A DNA stretch of 64,000 nt, taken from the NCBI RefSeq assembly GCF_041359055.1, contig NZ_JBGJKZ010000001.1, forward strand, positions 558,001 through 622,000, in the 5' to 3' direction. The translations under genes and the position numbers were made by a program. Below are positions 1 to 8,490 of the stretch, piece by piece. The stretch is from Paenalcaligenes hominis_A. GTDB lineage: Bacteria; Pseudomonadota; Gammaproteobacteria; Burkholderiales; Burkholderiaceae_B. The notes below the pieces were generated by a model that did not search any database, was not told the DNA's origin, and was given only the letters and a program-made list of their open reading frames with translations. Within the stretch, counting starts at the first letter, position 1. Each line of letters begins with the position of its first letter.

Positions 1-266
1 AACGCCATTAGACGCGGTAGACACTGTGTTTTTAACATGCACGTTCACTTGTTGGTCAACTATCCCCAAAGGTCGCCGTGTCGGCACGGGTAAATAGTTT
101 GAAAGGCGTATCAAGCCGGATGATTCGCAAAAAGACGTATCCGAGCATTCACAACAAACTATGGGGCGGTGCTCTCTGGTCGCCTAGCTACTCTGCCGGA
201 AGCTGTGGCGGTGCGCCTATCGAGATCGTCCGACAATACATTAAGCAACAACAGACGCCAAGCTGA
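1..266 (+). pseudogene. tnpA: Broken IS200-type TnpA transposase
   Basis: Frame 1 from base 1 reads NAIRRGRHCVFNMHVHL and continues LVNYP. The first part matches the extreme N-terminus of IS200 TnpA, and LVNYP matches the sequence just after the catalytic HUH motif much further in. About 30-40 codons between the two are therefore missing, as if two HVHL-like stretches had recombined. At 64-67 a run of four Cs, where the expected frame needs five, shifts the frame. The reading then continues from 66 as PKVAVSARVNSLKGVSSR to the C-terminal VRQYIKQQQTPS. Its Tyr matches the transposase nucleophile. Internal deletion plus frameshift make it non-functional. It is also cut by the window start. Confidence 0.8.
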
Positions 267-331
267 TACGAAGACGCTAGCGCGTCCGCGCTATTCCTCT
301 CCGCCCTGACCGGCGGGGGTTTCCGCGCGAT
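1..331 (+). mobile_element. IS200/IS605-family remnant (right end)
   Basis: The sequence encodes pieces of an IS200-type Y1 transposase up to 266. A G+C-rich segment at about 280-331 can form the imperfect hairpin (CCGCC at 301-305 with GGCGG at 312-316) typical of the right end of this family. The left end lies outside the window. The boundary near 331 is estimated from where the IS-like sequence stops and the next terminator begins. The transposase is broken, so the copy cannot move by itself. Confidence 0.75.
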
Positions 332-345
332 TTGATAAAAGCAAA

Positions 346-376
346 AAGCCTTTAACAGTGTTAAAGGCTTTTTTAG
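346..376. terminator. Intrinsic terminator
   Basis: A perfect 11-bp stem (AAGCCTTTAAC at 346-356 and GTTAAAGGCTT at 360-370) with a 3-nt loop is flanked by A and T runs on both sides. It can stop the minus-strand PepSY gene that ends at 405, and also transcripts coming from the IS remnant. Confidence 0.8.
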
Positions 377-404
377 TTTTGATTGGGTTGATGGGGCGAG
401 CGCC

Positions 405-809
405 CTAAGCATTGTGTGATTTTCTGTGTTTACGCTTTCCTCCTTTGTTGTGTTTGCTCTCCAGCACCTTAATGCTGGCGTCTGTGGGGTGAACCTGCAG
501 TTGAACCGGTTTTTGGTCTTTGTCTAGAGCACGAGCCACATAGCCATGATGACGTGAGCTGTGGATACTACGAATATCGGTATAGCCGGCTTTTTCCAGA
601 GCCTCGTATGCGGCTTTAAGCGTGATCCATTCTGAGCGGTCGGGCAGCGCAGGACGGGTAGCAGGGGCTGGGGCATCAGCCGCTGCATTGGCTGCTACGA
701 CAATAATAGGATCAAGAGGGGATACGGGTTGGGCTTGGGCGCTGCTTAAAAATAAAGTAGCACAAGAGACTAGAGCACATAGAGGCAGGGTAAGCTTGTA
801 TTTCAACAT
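405..809 (-). CDS. Secreted PepSY-like protein
   Basis: This 134-residue protein starts with a clear Sec signal peptide (Lys near the N-terminus, hydrophobic core, cleavage near SAQA-QPVS). A low-complexity Ala/Pro linker follows. From about residue 60 (EWITLKAAYEALEKAGYTDI) the pattern is that of the PepSY fold, which binds peptides or inhibits proteases in the periplasm. The C-terminus is very basic (KHNKGGKRKHRKSHNA). It is divergent from a second PepSY-like gene and a two-component system, the usual setting for small PepSY proteins, so a periplasmic sensory or modulating role is likely. The exact partner is unknown. Confidence 0.7.
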   Translation of the reverse strand: MLKYKLTLPLCALVSCATLFLSSAQAQPVSPLDPIIVVAANAAADAPAPATRPALPDRSEWITLKAAYEALEKAGYTDIRSIHSSRHHGYVARALDKDQKPVQLQVHPTDASIKVLESKHNKGGKRKHRKSHNA

Positions 810-946
810 AGTACGTTCCTGTAAGATAGAACATGAAGATGACTCTATTGTGCTTGACCCACTATGAACTCAATATGAAGTAAGTGTTCATTATTCATTC
901 ATCTATTTTGGCTTATTTTAAATGTTTATCTGTACAGCTTAAAGCT

Positions 947-1273
947 ATGCGACAAGTGTTTGCGTATTGTTTAATGGTGTTGTGTCTAGGGGTTGGGGCC
1001 GTTGCTCATGCGGGGCCTCCACTATCCTATGACCAAATTCGTGCCGCCCGTGAAAAAGGGGAAATCCGTTCTTTGCGCTGGGTTATGCACCAAATTCAAC
1101 CCCATTACCCAGGCCGCTTGTTGGATGCCGAACTTAACCGTAAAAACGGTCGTTATATTTATCGTATCAAGCTATTGCAACCAGGCGGTTACGTTAGTCG
1201 TTTACTGGTTGATGCTTATACTGCCGAAATACTTAAAGCGCGTTCACGCCCTCTAGATAAAAGGAAACACTAA
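947..1273 (+). CDS. Small periplasmic PepSY protein
   Basis: The start at 947 is chosen because it gives a proper signal peptide (MRQVFAYCLMVLCLGVGAVAHA), whereas the upstream in-frame ATG at 884 would bury it. The mature part of about 85 residues (SYDQIRAAREKGEIRSL...RLLDAEL...YRIKLL...LLVDAYTAEIL) has the classic PepSY pattern. The stop codon overlaps the response-regulator start by one base (TAATG), so the three genes are translationally coupled. Small PepSY proteins encoded directly before OmpR-type response regulators and QseC/PmrB-type kinases are common in Proteobacteria and probably modulate sensing by the kinase. Confidence 0.8.
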   Translation: MRQVFAYCLMVLCLGVGAVAHAGPPLSYDQIRAAREKGEIRSLRWVMHQIQPHYPGRLLDAELNRKNGRYIYRIKLLQPGGYVSRLLVDAYTAEILKARSRPLDKRKH

Positions 1274-1938
1274 TGCGTGTGTTAGTGGTCGAAGACGACC
1301 TTCAATTACAACGCCAAGTCGCTGAAGCCCTTCAAACACAGGGCTATGTTATAGATACCGCCGCAGATGGTGAACACGCTCACTATATGGCAACAGTGGA
1401 AAACTATGATTTAGTCGTTCTTGATTTAGGTTTGCCGCTGCTAGATGGACTTAGTTTATTAAAACGTTGGCGCAGCGAAGGCTTAACTTTCCCAGTACTG
1501 ATTTTAACCGCACGCGATAGCTGGCATGAAAAGGTCAGTGGTATGGATGCAGGGGCCGATGATTATGTCACCAAACCATTTCATACCCAAGAACTATTAG
1601 CGCGCACGCGGGCTTTATTACGCAGAGCGGCAGGTCATGCTTGTGCGACATTAGTGTGTGGCGATCTGGTTCTGGATACACGCCAGTCTCAATTTTTTTA
1701 TCAACACCAAGCCCTAAACCTGACCAGTCATGAGTTTCGTGTTTTGGCTTACCTAATGCACCATGCCGACCAAGTGCTTTCGCGCAGCCAACTCACTGAA
1801 CACATTTATGCCCAAGACCAAGAGCGTGACTCAAATACCATTGACGTGTTTATAGGTCGATTACGCAAGAAAATTCCATCGGCATACATCCAAACCGTTC
1901 GAGGCTTAGGCTATAAATTGACCCAACCTCATGAGTAA
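1273..1938 (+). CDS. OmpR/PhoB-family response regulator (QseB/PmrA type)
   Basis: This 221-residue protein has an N-terminal receiver domain with acidic residues E7-D8-D9, the phospho-acceptor Asp51 (VVLDLGLPLLDG), the conserved Thr in LILTARD, and Lys in DYVTKPF. A C-terminal winged helix follows (HEFRVLAYLMHHADQVLSR, then DSNTIDVFIGRLRKKI and TVRGLGYKL). It is a DNA-binding transcription factor controlled by the adjacent kinase, whose start overlaps its end by 8 bases. The nearest named families are QseB and PmrA. The target genes cannot be told, although the divergent PepSY gene is a natural candidate. Confidence 0.93.
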   Translation: MRVLVVEDDLQLQRQVAEALQTQGYVIDTAADGEHAHYMATVENYDLVVLDLGLPLLDGLSLLKRWRSEGLTFPVLILTARDSWHEKVSGMDAGADDYVTKPFHTQELLARTRALLRRAAGHACATLVCGDLVLDTRQSQFFYQHQALNLTSHEFRVLAYLMHHADQVLSRSQLTEHIYAQDQERDSNTIDVFIGRLRKKIPSAYIQTVRGLGYKLTQPHE

Positions 1939-3301
1939 AACGAAACGGATCCAGCTTTCCTTATCGCAAAGGCTGTTAGTAGGGGCGCTACTGTGGGTTT
2001 TATGTAGTTTGGTGGCAACGGGCTTATTGTTAACTCAGCTTTTTAAGCAGCATATCGAAGAGCAACTTTACAAAGAGCTAAATGTGCATATGTTGCAGCT
2101 GATTTCCCAAATGGAACAAGAGGCCGAAGCCCCCCTAGAGGTGCGCACCCATTTAAGTGACCCTCGTTTTGAGCAACCATTAAGCGGGTTGTATTGGCAA
2201 ATTCAGGGCACTCAGGACAGTACTCTTGCGTTGTATTCACGTTCTTTATGGGATGAGCGTCTTAATTTGCCTGCGCCAGATGGCATCACTGAACTACGCA
2301 CCCATTACGAAGACCCGTTATTAGGCTCGGTCTACGTAGTAGGACGTCAGGTTGCGCTTTTAGATAACGATCAGCAGCCTCAATATGATGTCTGGGTAGC
2401 GGCCCAAAGCGAGGTTCTGCTAGAGCCTTTGCAGCGCTTTAGCCGCATGTTGATGTTGTCGCTAATCTTACTTGGCAGTGTGCTAATCGTAGGGGTCTGG
2501 TGGCAATTACGTTTAGGGCTGAAACCGCTGCATCAGTTACGCGTGCAGCTGGGCTTAGTGCACGAGGGGGTGGATGAAAAAATTGCAGGCCAATACCCCC
2601 AAGAAATTCAGCCGTTGGTGTCGGAGTTCAATCGGGTTTTACATAGCAACGCTGAAGTTATTCAACGTGCACGTACCCAAGCCGGCAATTTGGCACATGC
2701 AATTAAAACGCCCCTAACCGTGCTGGCTAATGCCGCAAAAAAAGAAGACAGTGCATTGGCGCATTTGGTTGAGGCTCAAGTGATCACAGCACAGCAACAG
2801 GTGGATTATCACCTTTCTCGTGCTCGTGTGGCAGCAGCAGTGAAAACGGTGGGGCGTAGAACATTGGTGGTACCCGCTGTAAACACATTACTTCAGGTGC
2901 TGACTCAGGCCTATACACAAAAAACTCTTACTGTAAAAACCGATTGGCACGATCCTAATCTGTACTTTAAAGGCGAAACCCAAGACCTGCATGAAATGCT
3001 AGGCAATGTGTTGGATAACGCATTTAAATGGGCACGCTCAGAGATTCATATCCATGCTCAACGGGATCAAAGCTCTTTGGGCCGTAATGAATTGCGTATT
3101 TGGGTTGATGATGATGGGCCCGGGCTTAGTGCTGATCAATATAGCGCTGTTTTTAAACGAGGGGTACGAGCGGATGAAATTGCGCCAGGATCAGGCTTGG
3201 GCTTGGCTATAGTTGCTGATTTAGTGCAGTTGTATGGGGGGCAGGTACAGGCCACACGCTCTCCATTAGGGGGCGTGCGTGTGGCACTGAGCCTGCCTTA
3301 G
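1931..3301 (+). CDS. Membrane sensor histidine kinase (QseC/PmrB type)
   Basis: This 456-residue inner-membrane kinase has transmembrane helices at about 14-36 and 172-193 that enclose a periplasmic sensor of about 135 residues. A HAMP-like linker follows, then an H-box with phospho-acceptor His257 (NLAHAIKTPLTVLANA). The ATP-binding domain shows the N-box (GNVLDNAFKWA), G1 (DDDGPGL) and G2 (GSGLGLAIV). It should phosphorylate the upstream regulator. Its end overlaps by 4 bases the convergent acyl-CoA ligase gene. The periplasmic PepSY protein encoded two genes upstream is its likely ligand or modulator. Confidence 0.92.
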   Translation: MSKTKRIQLSLSQRLLVGALLWVLCSLVATGLLLTQLFKQHIEEQLYKELNVHMLQLISQMEQEAEAPLEVRTHLSDPRFEQPLSGLYWQIQGTQDSTLALYSRSLWDERLNLPAPDGITELRTHYEDPLLGSVYVVGRQVALLDNDQQPQYDVWVAAQSEVLLEPLQRFSRMLMLSLILLGSVLIVGVWWQLRLGLKPLHQLRVQLGLVHEGVDEKIAGQYPQEIQPLVSEFNRVLHSNAEVIQRARTQAGNLAHAIKTPLTVLANAAKKEDSALAHLVEAQVITAQQQVDYHLSRARVAAAVKTVGRRTLVVPAVNTLLQVLTQAYTQKTLTVKTDWHDPNLYFKGETQDLHEMLGNVLDNAFKWARSEIHIHAQRDQSSLGRNELRIWVDDDGPGLSADQYSAVFKRGVRADEIAPGSGLGLAIVADLVQLYGGQVQATRSPLGGVRVALSLP

Positions 3302-4947
3302 GAAAGAGCTTGTTGGCGCAAAACAAAGCGTTGTAGTTTGCCGGTTTCGGTGCGCGGTAGTTGTTCGACAAACTCGATGGCTCTAGGGTATTTATAGGGG
3401 GCTGCGTTGTGTTTAACAAAGTCTTGAAGCTCTTTGACTAAGGTCTCGGATGGCATAAAGCCTTCGCGCACAATAATGAACGCTTTCAAGATTTGACCGC
3501 GTAGTTCGTCGGGCACGCCCACTACACCGCATTCAGCAACAGCCGGGTGCTTTAATAGACAATCCTCTACTTCGGGTCCAGCAATGTTATAGCCCGAAGA
3601 GATAATCATGTCGTCGTTTCGGGCCTGATAATACAGATAGCCGTCTTCGTCCATGACAAAGGTGTCACCAGGTAAATTCCAGCCATCTTGCACGAACTCG
3701 AGTTGCCGTTCATCGCTTAGGTAGCGGCAACCGCTAGGGCCACGCACGGCTAAACGGCCTACAGTACCATGGGGTACCGGTTTTAGGTCTTCGTCTACAA
3801 CTTGAGCTTGGAAACCAGGTACGACCTTGCCTATGGCTCCAGCTCGCACATCCTCGGGGCGACTTGAGACGTAAACATGAATCATTTCCGTGCCACCAAT
3901 GCCGTCAATCATTTCTATGCCCGAAGCTTTTTTCCATAATTCTCGGGTGGCTTGAGGCAAAGCCTCGCCAGCTGACACAGTTTTTTTCAAACTACGTAAT
4001 GAAAACTGGTCTACTAAGGCAGCCATTTGCCTATAAAAGGTGGGTGCAGTGAAGGTCATGGTAATACCAAAACGATCAATGTATTCTAAGAGACGTTTGG
4101 GAGTGAGCGATTCAGCTAGTACAGAGCTTGCCCCAGCTCGTAATGGAAAGCACAACAGGCCGCCTAAGCCAAACGTAAAGGCTAATGGCGGGGTACCGCA
4201 GACTTTATCGTTTGGTTCGAGCTGTAGTATATGTTTGGCAAACGTATCACACATAATTAATACGTCGCGGTGAAAATGGACGCAACCTTTGGGTCTGCCG
4301 GTGGTGCCGCTGGTAAAAGCAATTAAACAAACATCGTCGGCCGCACTATCGCAAGGTGTAAAAGTGGTGGGTTTACTGCGGGCCAGTACGTCAAGACTAG
4401 TGGACTCGGTAGAGTTAAATAATAGCGTTGACTGCAAAAAAGCACTGTGGTGCTCGTGGTCGGGGTTGAGGCAATGCTGCAGCTCCACCGCCAATTGTGC
4501 GTCGCAAACGGCTGCTTGAATCTCTGCTTTATCGATAATAGTTTTAAGCTCGACTGAACGCAATAAAGGCATGGTTGGCACGGTGACCAAGCCCACTTTT
4601 AAAGCGGCTAACCAGCTGGCTGCCATCATTACGTTATTTGGACCACGCAGCAAAAGACGATTGCCGCTAACCAGACCCATGTCTTCGACAAACACATGAG
4701 CAATTTGATTACTTAGTTGCTCGAGCTCGATGTAGGTAATGTGCTTTTCTTCGTCATTTTCTAACCATTGCAAAGCAATACGATCACCCATACCCCGCGC
4801 AATTTGGCGTCCTAGTAACTCGCTAGCGGCATTGAGACGAGGCGGGTAAGCAACGTCTTCATTTTGATCTAAGAGTAATACAGGCCACTGCTCTTGGGGT
4901 GGCAGGTGATTGCGAGCAAAATGGTCAAGGTAGCCAGTTGCTTCCAT
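3298..4947 (-). CDS. AMP-forming acyl-CoA ligase, 2-aminobenzoate/benzoate-CoA ligase type
   Basis: This 549-residue cytoplasmic adenylate-forming enzyme has the ATP-binding P-loop FTSGTTGRPKGC at about 212-223, the A5-type motif (IDGIGGTEM), the hinge region (LPGDTFVMDEDGYLYYQAR) and the C-terminal catalytic lysine motif (PRTETGKLQR). It makes acyl-AMP and then acyl-CoA. The overall sequence and GGTEM motif resemble the 2-aminobenzoate- and benzoate-CoA ligases of aerobic CoA-dependent aromatic breakdown, so an aromatic acid is the likely substrate, but the acid is not fixed by sequence. A good ribosome site (AGGGAG) precedes the ATG. The gene is divergent from a Liv-type binding protein that may capture the same substrate. 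Confidence 0.85.
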   Translation of the reverse strand: MEATGYLDHFARNHLPPQEQWPVLLLDQNEDVAYPPRLNAASELLGRQIARGMGDRIALQWLENDEEKHITYIELEQLSNQIAHVFVEDMGLVSGNRLLLRGPNNVMMAASWLAALKVGLVTVPTMPLLRSVELKTIIDKAEIQAAVCDAQLAVELQHCLNPDHEHHSAFLQSTLLFNSTESTSLDVLARSKPTTFTPCDSAADDVCLIAFTSGTTGRPKGCVHFHRDVLIMCDTFAKHILQLEPNDKVCGTPPLAFTFGLGGLLCFPLRAGASSVLAESLTPKRLLEYIDRFGITMTFTAPTFYRQMAALVDQFSLRSLKKTVSAGEALPQATRELWKKASGIEMIDGIGGTEMIHVYVSSRPEDVRAGAIGKVVPGFQAQVVDEDLKPVPHGTVGRLAVRGPSGCRYLSDERQLEFVQDGWNLPGDTFVMDEDGYLYYQARNDDMIISSGYNIAGPEVEDCLLKHPAVAECGVVGVPDELRGQILKAFIIVREGFMPSETLVKELQDFVKHNAAPYKYPRAIEFVEQLPRTETGKLQRFVLRQQALS

Positions 4948-4968
4948 GGATTGTCTCCCTGTTATTAG

Positions 4969-5000
4969 TTTACTTCTTAATTATATCCTTATGAAGTAAA
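4969..5000. promoter_or_regulatory. Inverted repeat in divergent promoter region
   Basis: TTTACTTC (4969-4976) and GAAGTAAA (4993-5000) form a perfect 8-bp inverted repeat with centres 24 bp apart, 22 bp upstream of the ligase start. This geometry suits a dimeric repressor, but no regulator gene is adjacent. Confidence 0.45.
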
Positions 5001-5147
5001 TGGGTTGGGCTTATTTTTCTAGGGATTACCCCCATCGGACTTACCTTAGATGTGTTAAGTTTAAGACGCAGGTATAACAAGACAACTAGCCAAAAGTGAC
5101 AGAATTCTTAGTGAAACGTTAAACTGCTCGTGGTCTTTTAAGGAAAA

Positions 5148-6299
5148 ATGATGAAAGTAAAAAAACTCAGTTTGGCATTGACGGCGATTTTAGCCAGCAT
5201 GAGCTTTGGGGCGCAGGCACAAGTTAAAATTGGTACAGTGGCATCTTCAACCGGGGTAGTCTCTGCTATAGGTATTCCACAGCGCAATACCGCGATGATG
5301 TTACCCACTCAAATTGGCGATCTTACTGTGGAATACATCCACCTAGATGATGCCAGTGAACCTAATAATACCGTCACCTCAGTAAGAAAATTACTGAGTG
5401 AAGAAAAAGTCGATGCGATCATAGGGCCATCAGGGGCACCCCATGCTTTGGCTTTGATCGATATCGTCAGTGAAGCACAAACCCCACTTATTGCTCCAGT
5501 CGGTTCTATTTCTGTGGTTTTGCCCATGGATGAAAAACGCAAATGGGTATTTAAACCTACCCAAAATGATGGCTTAGTGGCTGATAAGCTGTTTGAACAT
5601 ATGAAAGCAAATGGCGTTAAGACCTTGGCTTTTATTGGTACGGCCGATGCGTATGGCGAAACCTGGTTTAATGTGATGTCAGAGCGTCTAGAACCATGGG
5701 GGATTAGTTTAGTAGCTAACGAGCGTTTTAATCGCCCTGACACGTCGGCGACAGGGCAAGTCTTAAAAATGACATCTGCAAAGCCCGATGCCGTGTTGAT
5801 CGCAGCCCCAGGCGGTCCAGCTGTTATGCCACAAATTGGCTTAAAAGACCGCGGTTACGAGGGCATCATTTATCAAACCCACGGTGCAGCGCTCAATGAC
5901 TTTATTCGTCTAGGGGGCAAGGCGGTCGAGGACACCATTCTTGGCGGCAGTCTTATGCTAGTTCCAGACCAAATTTCCGATGACAATCCGTCAAAAGCCA
6001 TTGCGTTAAATTATATGAATGCTTATAAAGAACGCTATGGCTCTATGCCAGCTACATTTGGCGGCAACATTTACGATGCATGGATTTTATTAGAAGCAGC
6101 CATACCGGTAGCAGCTCAGTCGGCCAAGCCTGGCACGGTAGAGTTCCGTCAGGCGCTGCGTGATGCCCTAGAAGGCATCAAAGAGCTACCTGGCACACAG
6201 GGTATTTACAATATGACTCCTGACGATCACAGTGGTTTTGATGAGCGTGGCGTCGAGCTGTTAACCATTAAACAAGGTGAATGGCAGCGAGTCCAATAA
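5148..6299 (+). CDS. Liv-type ABC transporter substrate-binding protein
   Basis: This 383-residue periplasmic protein has a signal peptide ending near FGAQA-QVKIG, followed by the type I periplasmic-binding fold of the branched-chain amino-acid family (TVASSTGVVSAIGIPQRN, IGPSGAPHALALIDI, AFIGTADAYGETW). No permease or ATPase genes accompany it, so it must share a transporter encoded elsewhere, or act as an orphan. Its divergence from an aromatic-type CoA ligase suggests an aromatic or other carboxylate ligand rather than leucine. Two ATG codons in tandem (5148 and 5151) are possible starts after the AAGGA ribosome site. Confidence 0.85.
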   Translation: MMKVKKLSLALTAILASMSFGAQAQVKIGTVASSTGVVSAIGIPQRNTAMMLPTQIGDLTVEYIHLDDASEPNNTVTSVRKLLSEEKVDAIIGPSGAPHALALIDIVSEAQTPLIAPVGSISVVLPMDEKRKWVFKPTQNDGLVADKLFEHMKANGVKTLAFIGTADAYGETWFNVMSERLEPWGISLVANERFNRPDTSATGQVLKMTSAKPDAVLIAAPGGPAVMPQIGLKDRGYEGIIYQTHGAALNDFIRLGGKAVEDTILGGSLMLVPDQISDDNPSKAIALNYMNAYKERYGSMPATFGGNIYDAWILLEAAIPVAAQSAKPGTVEFRQALRDALEGIKELPGTQGIYNMTPDDHSGFDERGVELLTIKQGEWQRVQ

Positions 6300-6305
6300 A
6301 TAATA

Positions 6306-6340
6306 CAAAGACCTGCTTTCACAACCTAAGCAGGTCTTTG
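6306..6340. terminator. Bidirectional intrinsic terminator
   Basis: A perfect 13-bp stem (CAAAGACCTGCTT at 6306-6318 with AAGCAGGTCTTTG at 6328-6340) lies between two convergent genes: the binding protein ending at 6299 and the TauE/SafE permease ending at 6365. Confidence 0.8.
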
Positions 6341-6364
6341 TGTGCAGCATGCAAAATGCGGCAT

Positions 6365-7177
6365 TTAAATAATATGCTGGCACGCATTAATAAACACAAT
6401 GCAGGCTGAAAGGCCACACACCAAAGCAAATCCCATTTGTATGTATTGCGGAGCTATTACCGGGGCTGCCAGACGGCCAGTTAACATGCCGGCGATAACT
6501 AAGCTTACAAAACCCCACGTGGCACTAGGCAAACTCGTAAGAGTACTAAAAGCATTCGATACCGTAATGGCAGAAACCAAGGCAATAACCAACAACGAGG
6601 TAGCCACCACGCTGTGCATTTTAAGGTTGGTATAGCGTTTTAATAGGGGCACAATGATAAAACCACCGCCCACCCCAAGCAAGCCAGTCAACAAACCCGA
6701 AGCCGCACCAATACCCACCATGGTACTAAGGCTACGTTTGTTCCAAATAAACTTGCCGGTTTGTTCTGAGACCATACAGGCTTTTATTGGCTCTGGATCA
6801 GAGCTGGTTTTAGCGTGTTTACTACCCCGGGCTTGCTTGAACATCCGATAAGCCACCAGGCACATCACTACACTAAATAACGCCATAAGCCAAAATTCAG
6901 GCAGTCGCTTTGCCAGCCACACCCCAAAAGGCGAAACCACCCCGCCAGTCAAAGCCATTAATAAAGCGGCTTTGTAGCGTACTAAATGGCGGCGTAAACC
7001 ATCTAAAGCCCCCGTTAACGCGGCTAGACCCACCGCAATTAATGCGATAGGCGCTGCACTGGTCATATTAAGACCTACTCCGATAACCAAAGCAGGGACT
7101 GCAAGAATACCCCCACCCGCACCAGTCAAACCCAAACTAAGTCCGACCAGAAAACCTAGAATGCTACTTATTATCAT
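6365..7177 (-). CDS. TauE/SafE-family sulfite/anion exporter
   Basis: This 270-residue integral membrane protein has about eight hydrophobic segments in two similar halves. Each half starts with a glycine-rich motif: GLTGAGGGILAVPAL near residue 18 and GLLGVGGGFIIVPLL in the second half. This is the hallmark of the TauE/SafE (DUF81) family, whose members export sulfite, sulfoacetate or related organic anions. A loop of about 40 residues between the halves is cytoplasmic by the positive-inside rule. It stands alone between terminators, so the transported anion cannot be deduced. Confidence 0.85.
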   Translation of the reverse strand: MIISSILGFLVGLSLGLTGAGGGILAVPALVIGVGLNMTSAAPIALIAVGLAALTGALDGLRRHLVRYKAALLMALTGGVVSPFGVWLAKRLPEFWLMALFSVVMCLVAYRMFKQARGSKHAKTSSDPEPIKACMVSEQTGKFIWNKRSLSTMVGIGAASGLLTGLLGVGGGFIIVPLLKRYTNLKMHSVVATSLLVIALVSAITVSNAFSTLTSLPSATWGFVSLVIAGMLTGRLAAPVIAPQYIQMGFALVCGLSACIVFINACQHII

Positions 7178-7268
7178 GATTAAGCATAGAAGGAAATCAA
7201 AGCATCAATATATCACACCCTTATATGCTTATATGCGTTTGTAATATTAGTAGCGTAAAAGTGACGTT

Positions 7269-7814
7269 TTAGATGCTAGGTTTTTTGGGTACGGCCTGCT
7301 CATACCACTGATGTAAAGCCGCCGAATCGGGGGCAATTTCTGTAGCTAAACCGCCGGTAAACTCTCGCCATTGTGGCAAAAAACGCTCTGCCACAACGGT
7401 TAGCATAGGGGTGCCTTCACTCATGATCTCTAGCATTTCATCGGCAAAACCATCGCCTTCGGCTTCGAGTTTGCCAAAGCGGTTAACAATTAATAAATCT
7501 GGGGTTTGCATGCGTGCGGCTTGTAAAATAGTACTAGCATTACTGACGGCTTCAGCATCGAGACAGCAGCTGGTGTTATGCTTGCCGAGGTCTTGGGCAA
7601 TAGACAGATAGGCCCCAGTGCTTAGGTCAACAATACCCATTTGGCTACCATACGCATAGCTGACCTCTGGGTGAGCTTGAACAACGCCCAAGATATTTTG
7701 ATCTTGTGCCTGTAGGTCTTGAATAAAAGCGTATAAAAATTCATCGGCATATTCGGCGCTTTCATGAACGAGAGCGGCAATAGCTAAAGCGGGGGTGGTT
7801 GACTCCATCTGCAT
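7269..7814 (-). CDS. DUF2478-family protein, putative NTPase
   Basis: From the ATG at 7814 (a second ATG follows at 7808) the product is about 181 residues. The upstream in-frame ATG at 7883 has no ribosome site and would add a tail unlike the family. The sequence (ALAIAALVHESAEYADEFLYAFIQDLQAQ, LLIVNRFGKLEAEGDGFADEM, TVVAERFLPQWREF) matches the DUF2478 family, which is related to nucleoside-triphosphatases and often found near molybdate genes. The family's usual N-terminal nucleotide loop is only weakly visible here (AALVHESAEYADE). No molybdate genes are nearby. Function is uncertain. Confidence 0.65.
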   Translation of the reverse strand: MQMESTTPALAIAALVHESAEYADEFLYAFIQDLQAQDQNILGVVQAHPEVSYAYGSQMGIVDLSTGAYLSIAQDLGKHNTSCCLDAEAVSNASTILQAARMQTPDLLIVNRFGKLEAEGDGFADEMLEIMSEGTPMLTVVAERFLPQWREFTGGLATEIAPDSAALHQWYEQAVPKKPSI

Positions 7815-7920
7815 TCCAACTGTGGTAATGTTAAAAAAATAGTCTGATGAGCAAGTTGTTTTATCAGGTCTTGCTTGCACCATGGGGTGCAGGCTTAGTA
7901 AACGTCAAGAGTAGACGAGC

Positions 7921-8490
7921 ATGAATAAATTTTGGATAAGCGTGCTGGCAGCCAGCTTCATTAGCCAAGCTTACGCAGGTAGCCTAAGCGTAGCACCAAA
8001 AGCCGGGCAATGGCAGATTAATACCCAAAACTACGCCGAGGGTCAAGACATTGCTCCACGTCTAGATGCTATAAAAAAACAGGCGGCTGCTTTTTTAGAG
8101 CCAAAATACTTAGATCGATTGTCGCAGTTTGACCCTTCTCAGTTCAATGAGTGTTTAAGCCCCAAACAAGCCGCTCTTCTACAAGAGCCTGCACAAAGCC
8201 TTGACGTGATTGCACAGGCGTTGGGGCAGTGCACCTTGCAGCTGGATGACCAAACCGACAACAGCATGCGTTTTAGCGGTTATTGCAATGCTTCAAAACA
8301 AGGTATTTCTGGAAATATTACTGGTCAGGTGCGTTATTTAAGCCCAACCCAAGCCGAAGGACATATTGATGGGGTGGGTGTTTTTCCGCCGCATCTCCAA
8401 TTGCTGCTTTTGGGTTATTTAAAATCAGAGCTGCAGGTGCGCCACCAATTTAAAGCGCAGTGGCAACAGGCGCAGTGCGTGCGCAAATAG
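7921..8490 (+). CDS. Secreted DUF3617-like protein
   Basis: This 189-residue protein begins with a signal peptide (MNKFWISVLAASFISQAYA). The mature part carries the DUF3617 pattern: an early PKAGQWQIN, then CLSPKQA, and paired cysteines (QCTLQL, SGYCNASKQG) that may form disulfides in the periplasm. The family is widespread in Proteobacteria and has no known function. Its last 41 bases overlap the end of the convergent O-antigen ligase-like gene. Confidence 0.65.
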   Translation: MNKFWISVLAASFISQAYAGSLSVAPKAGQWQINTQNYAEGQDIAPRLDAIKKQAAAFLEPKYLDRLSQFDPSQFNECLSPKQAALLQEPAQSLDVIAQALGQCTLQLDDQTDNSMRFSGYCNASKQGISGNITGQVRYLSPTQAEGHIDGVGVFPPHLQLLLLGYLKSELQVRHQFKAQWQQAQCVRK

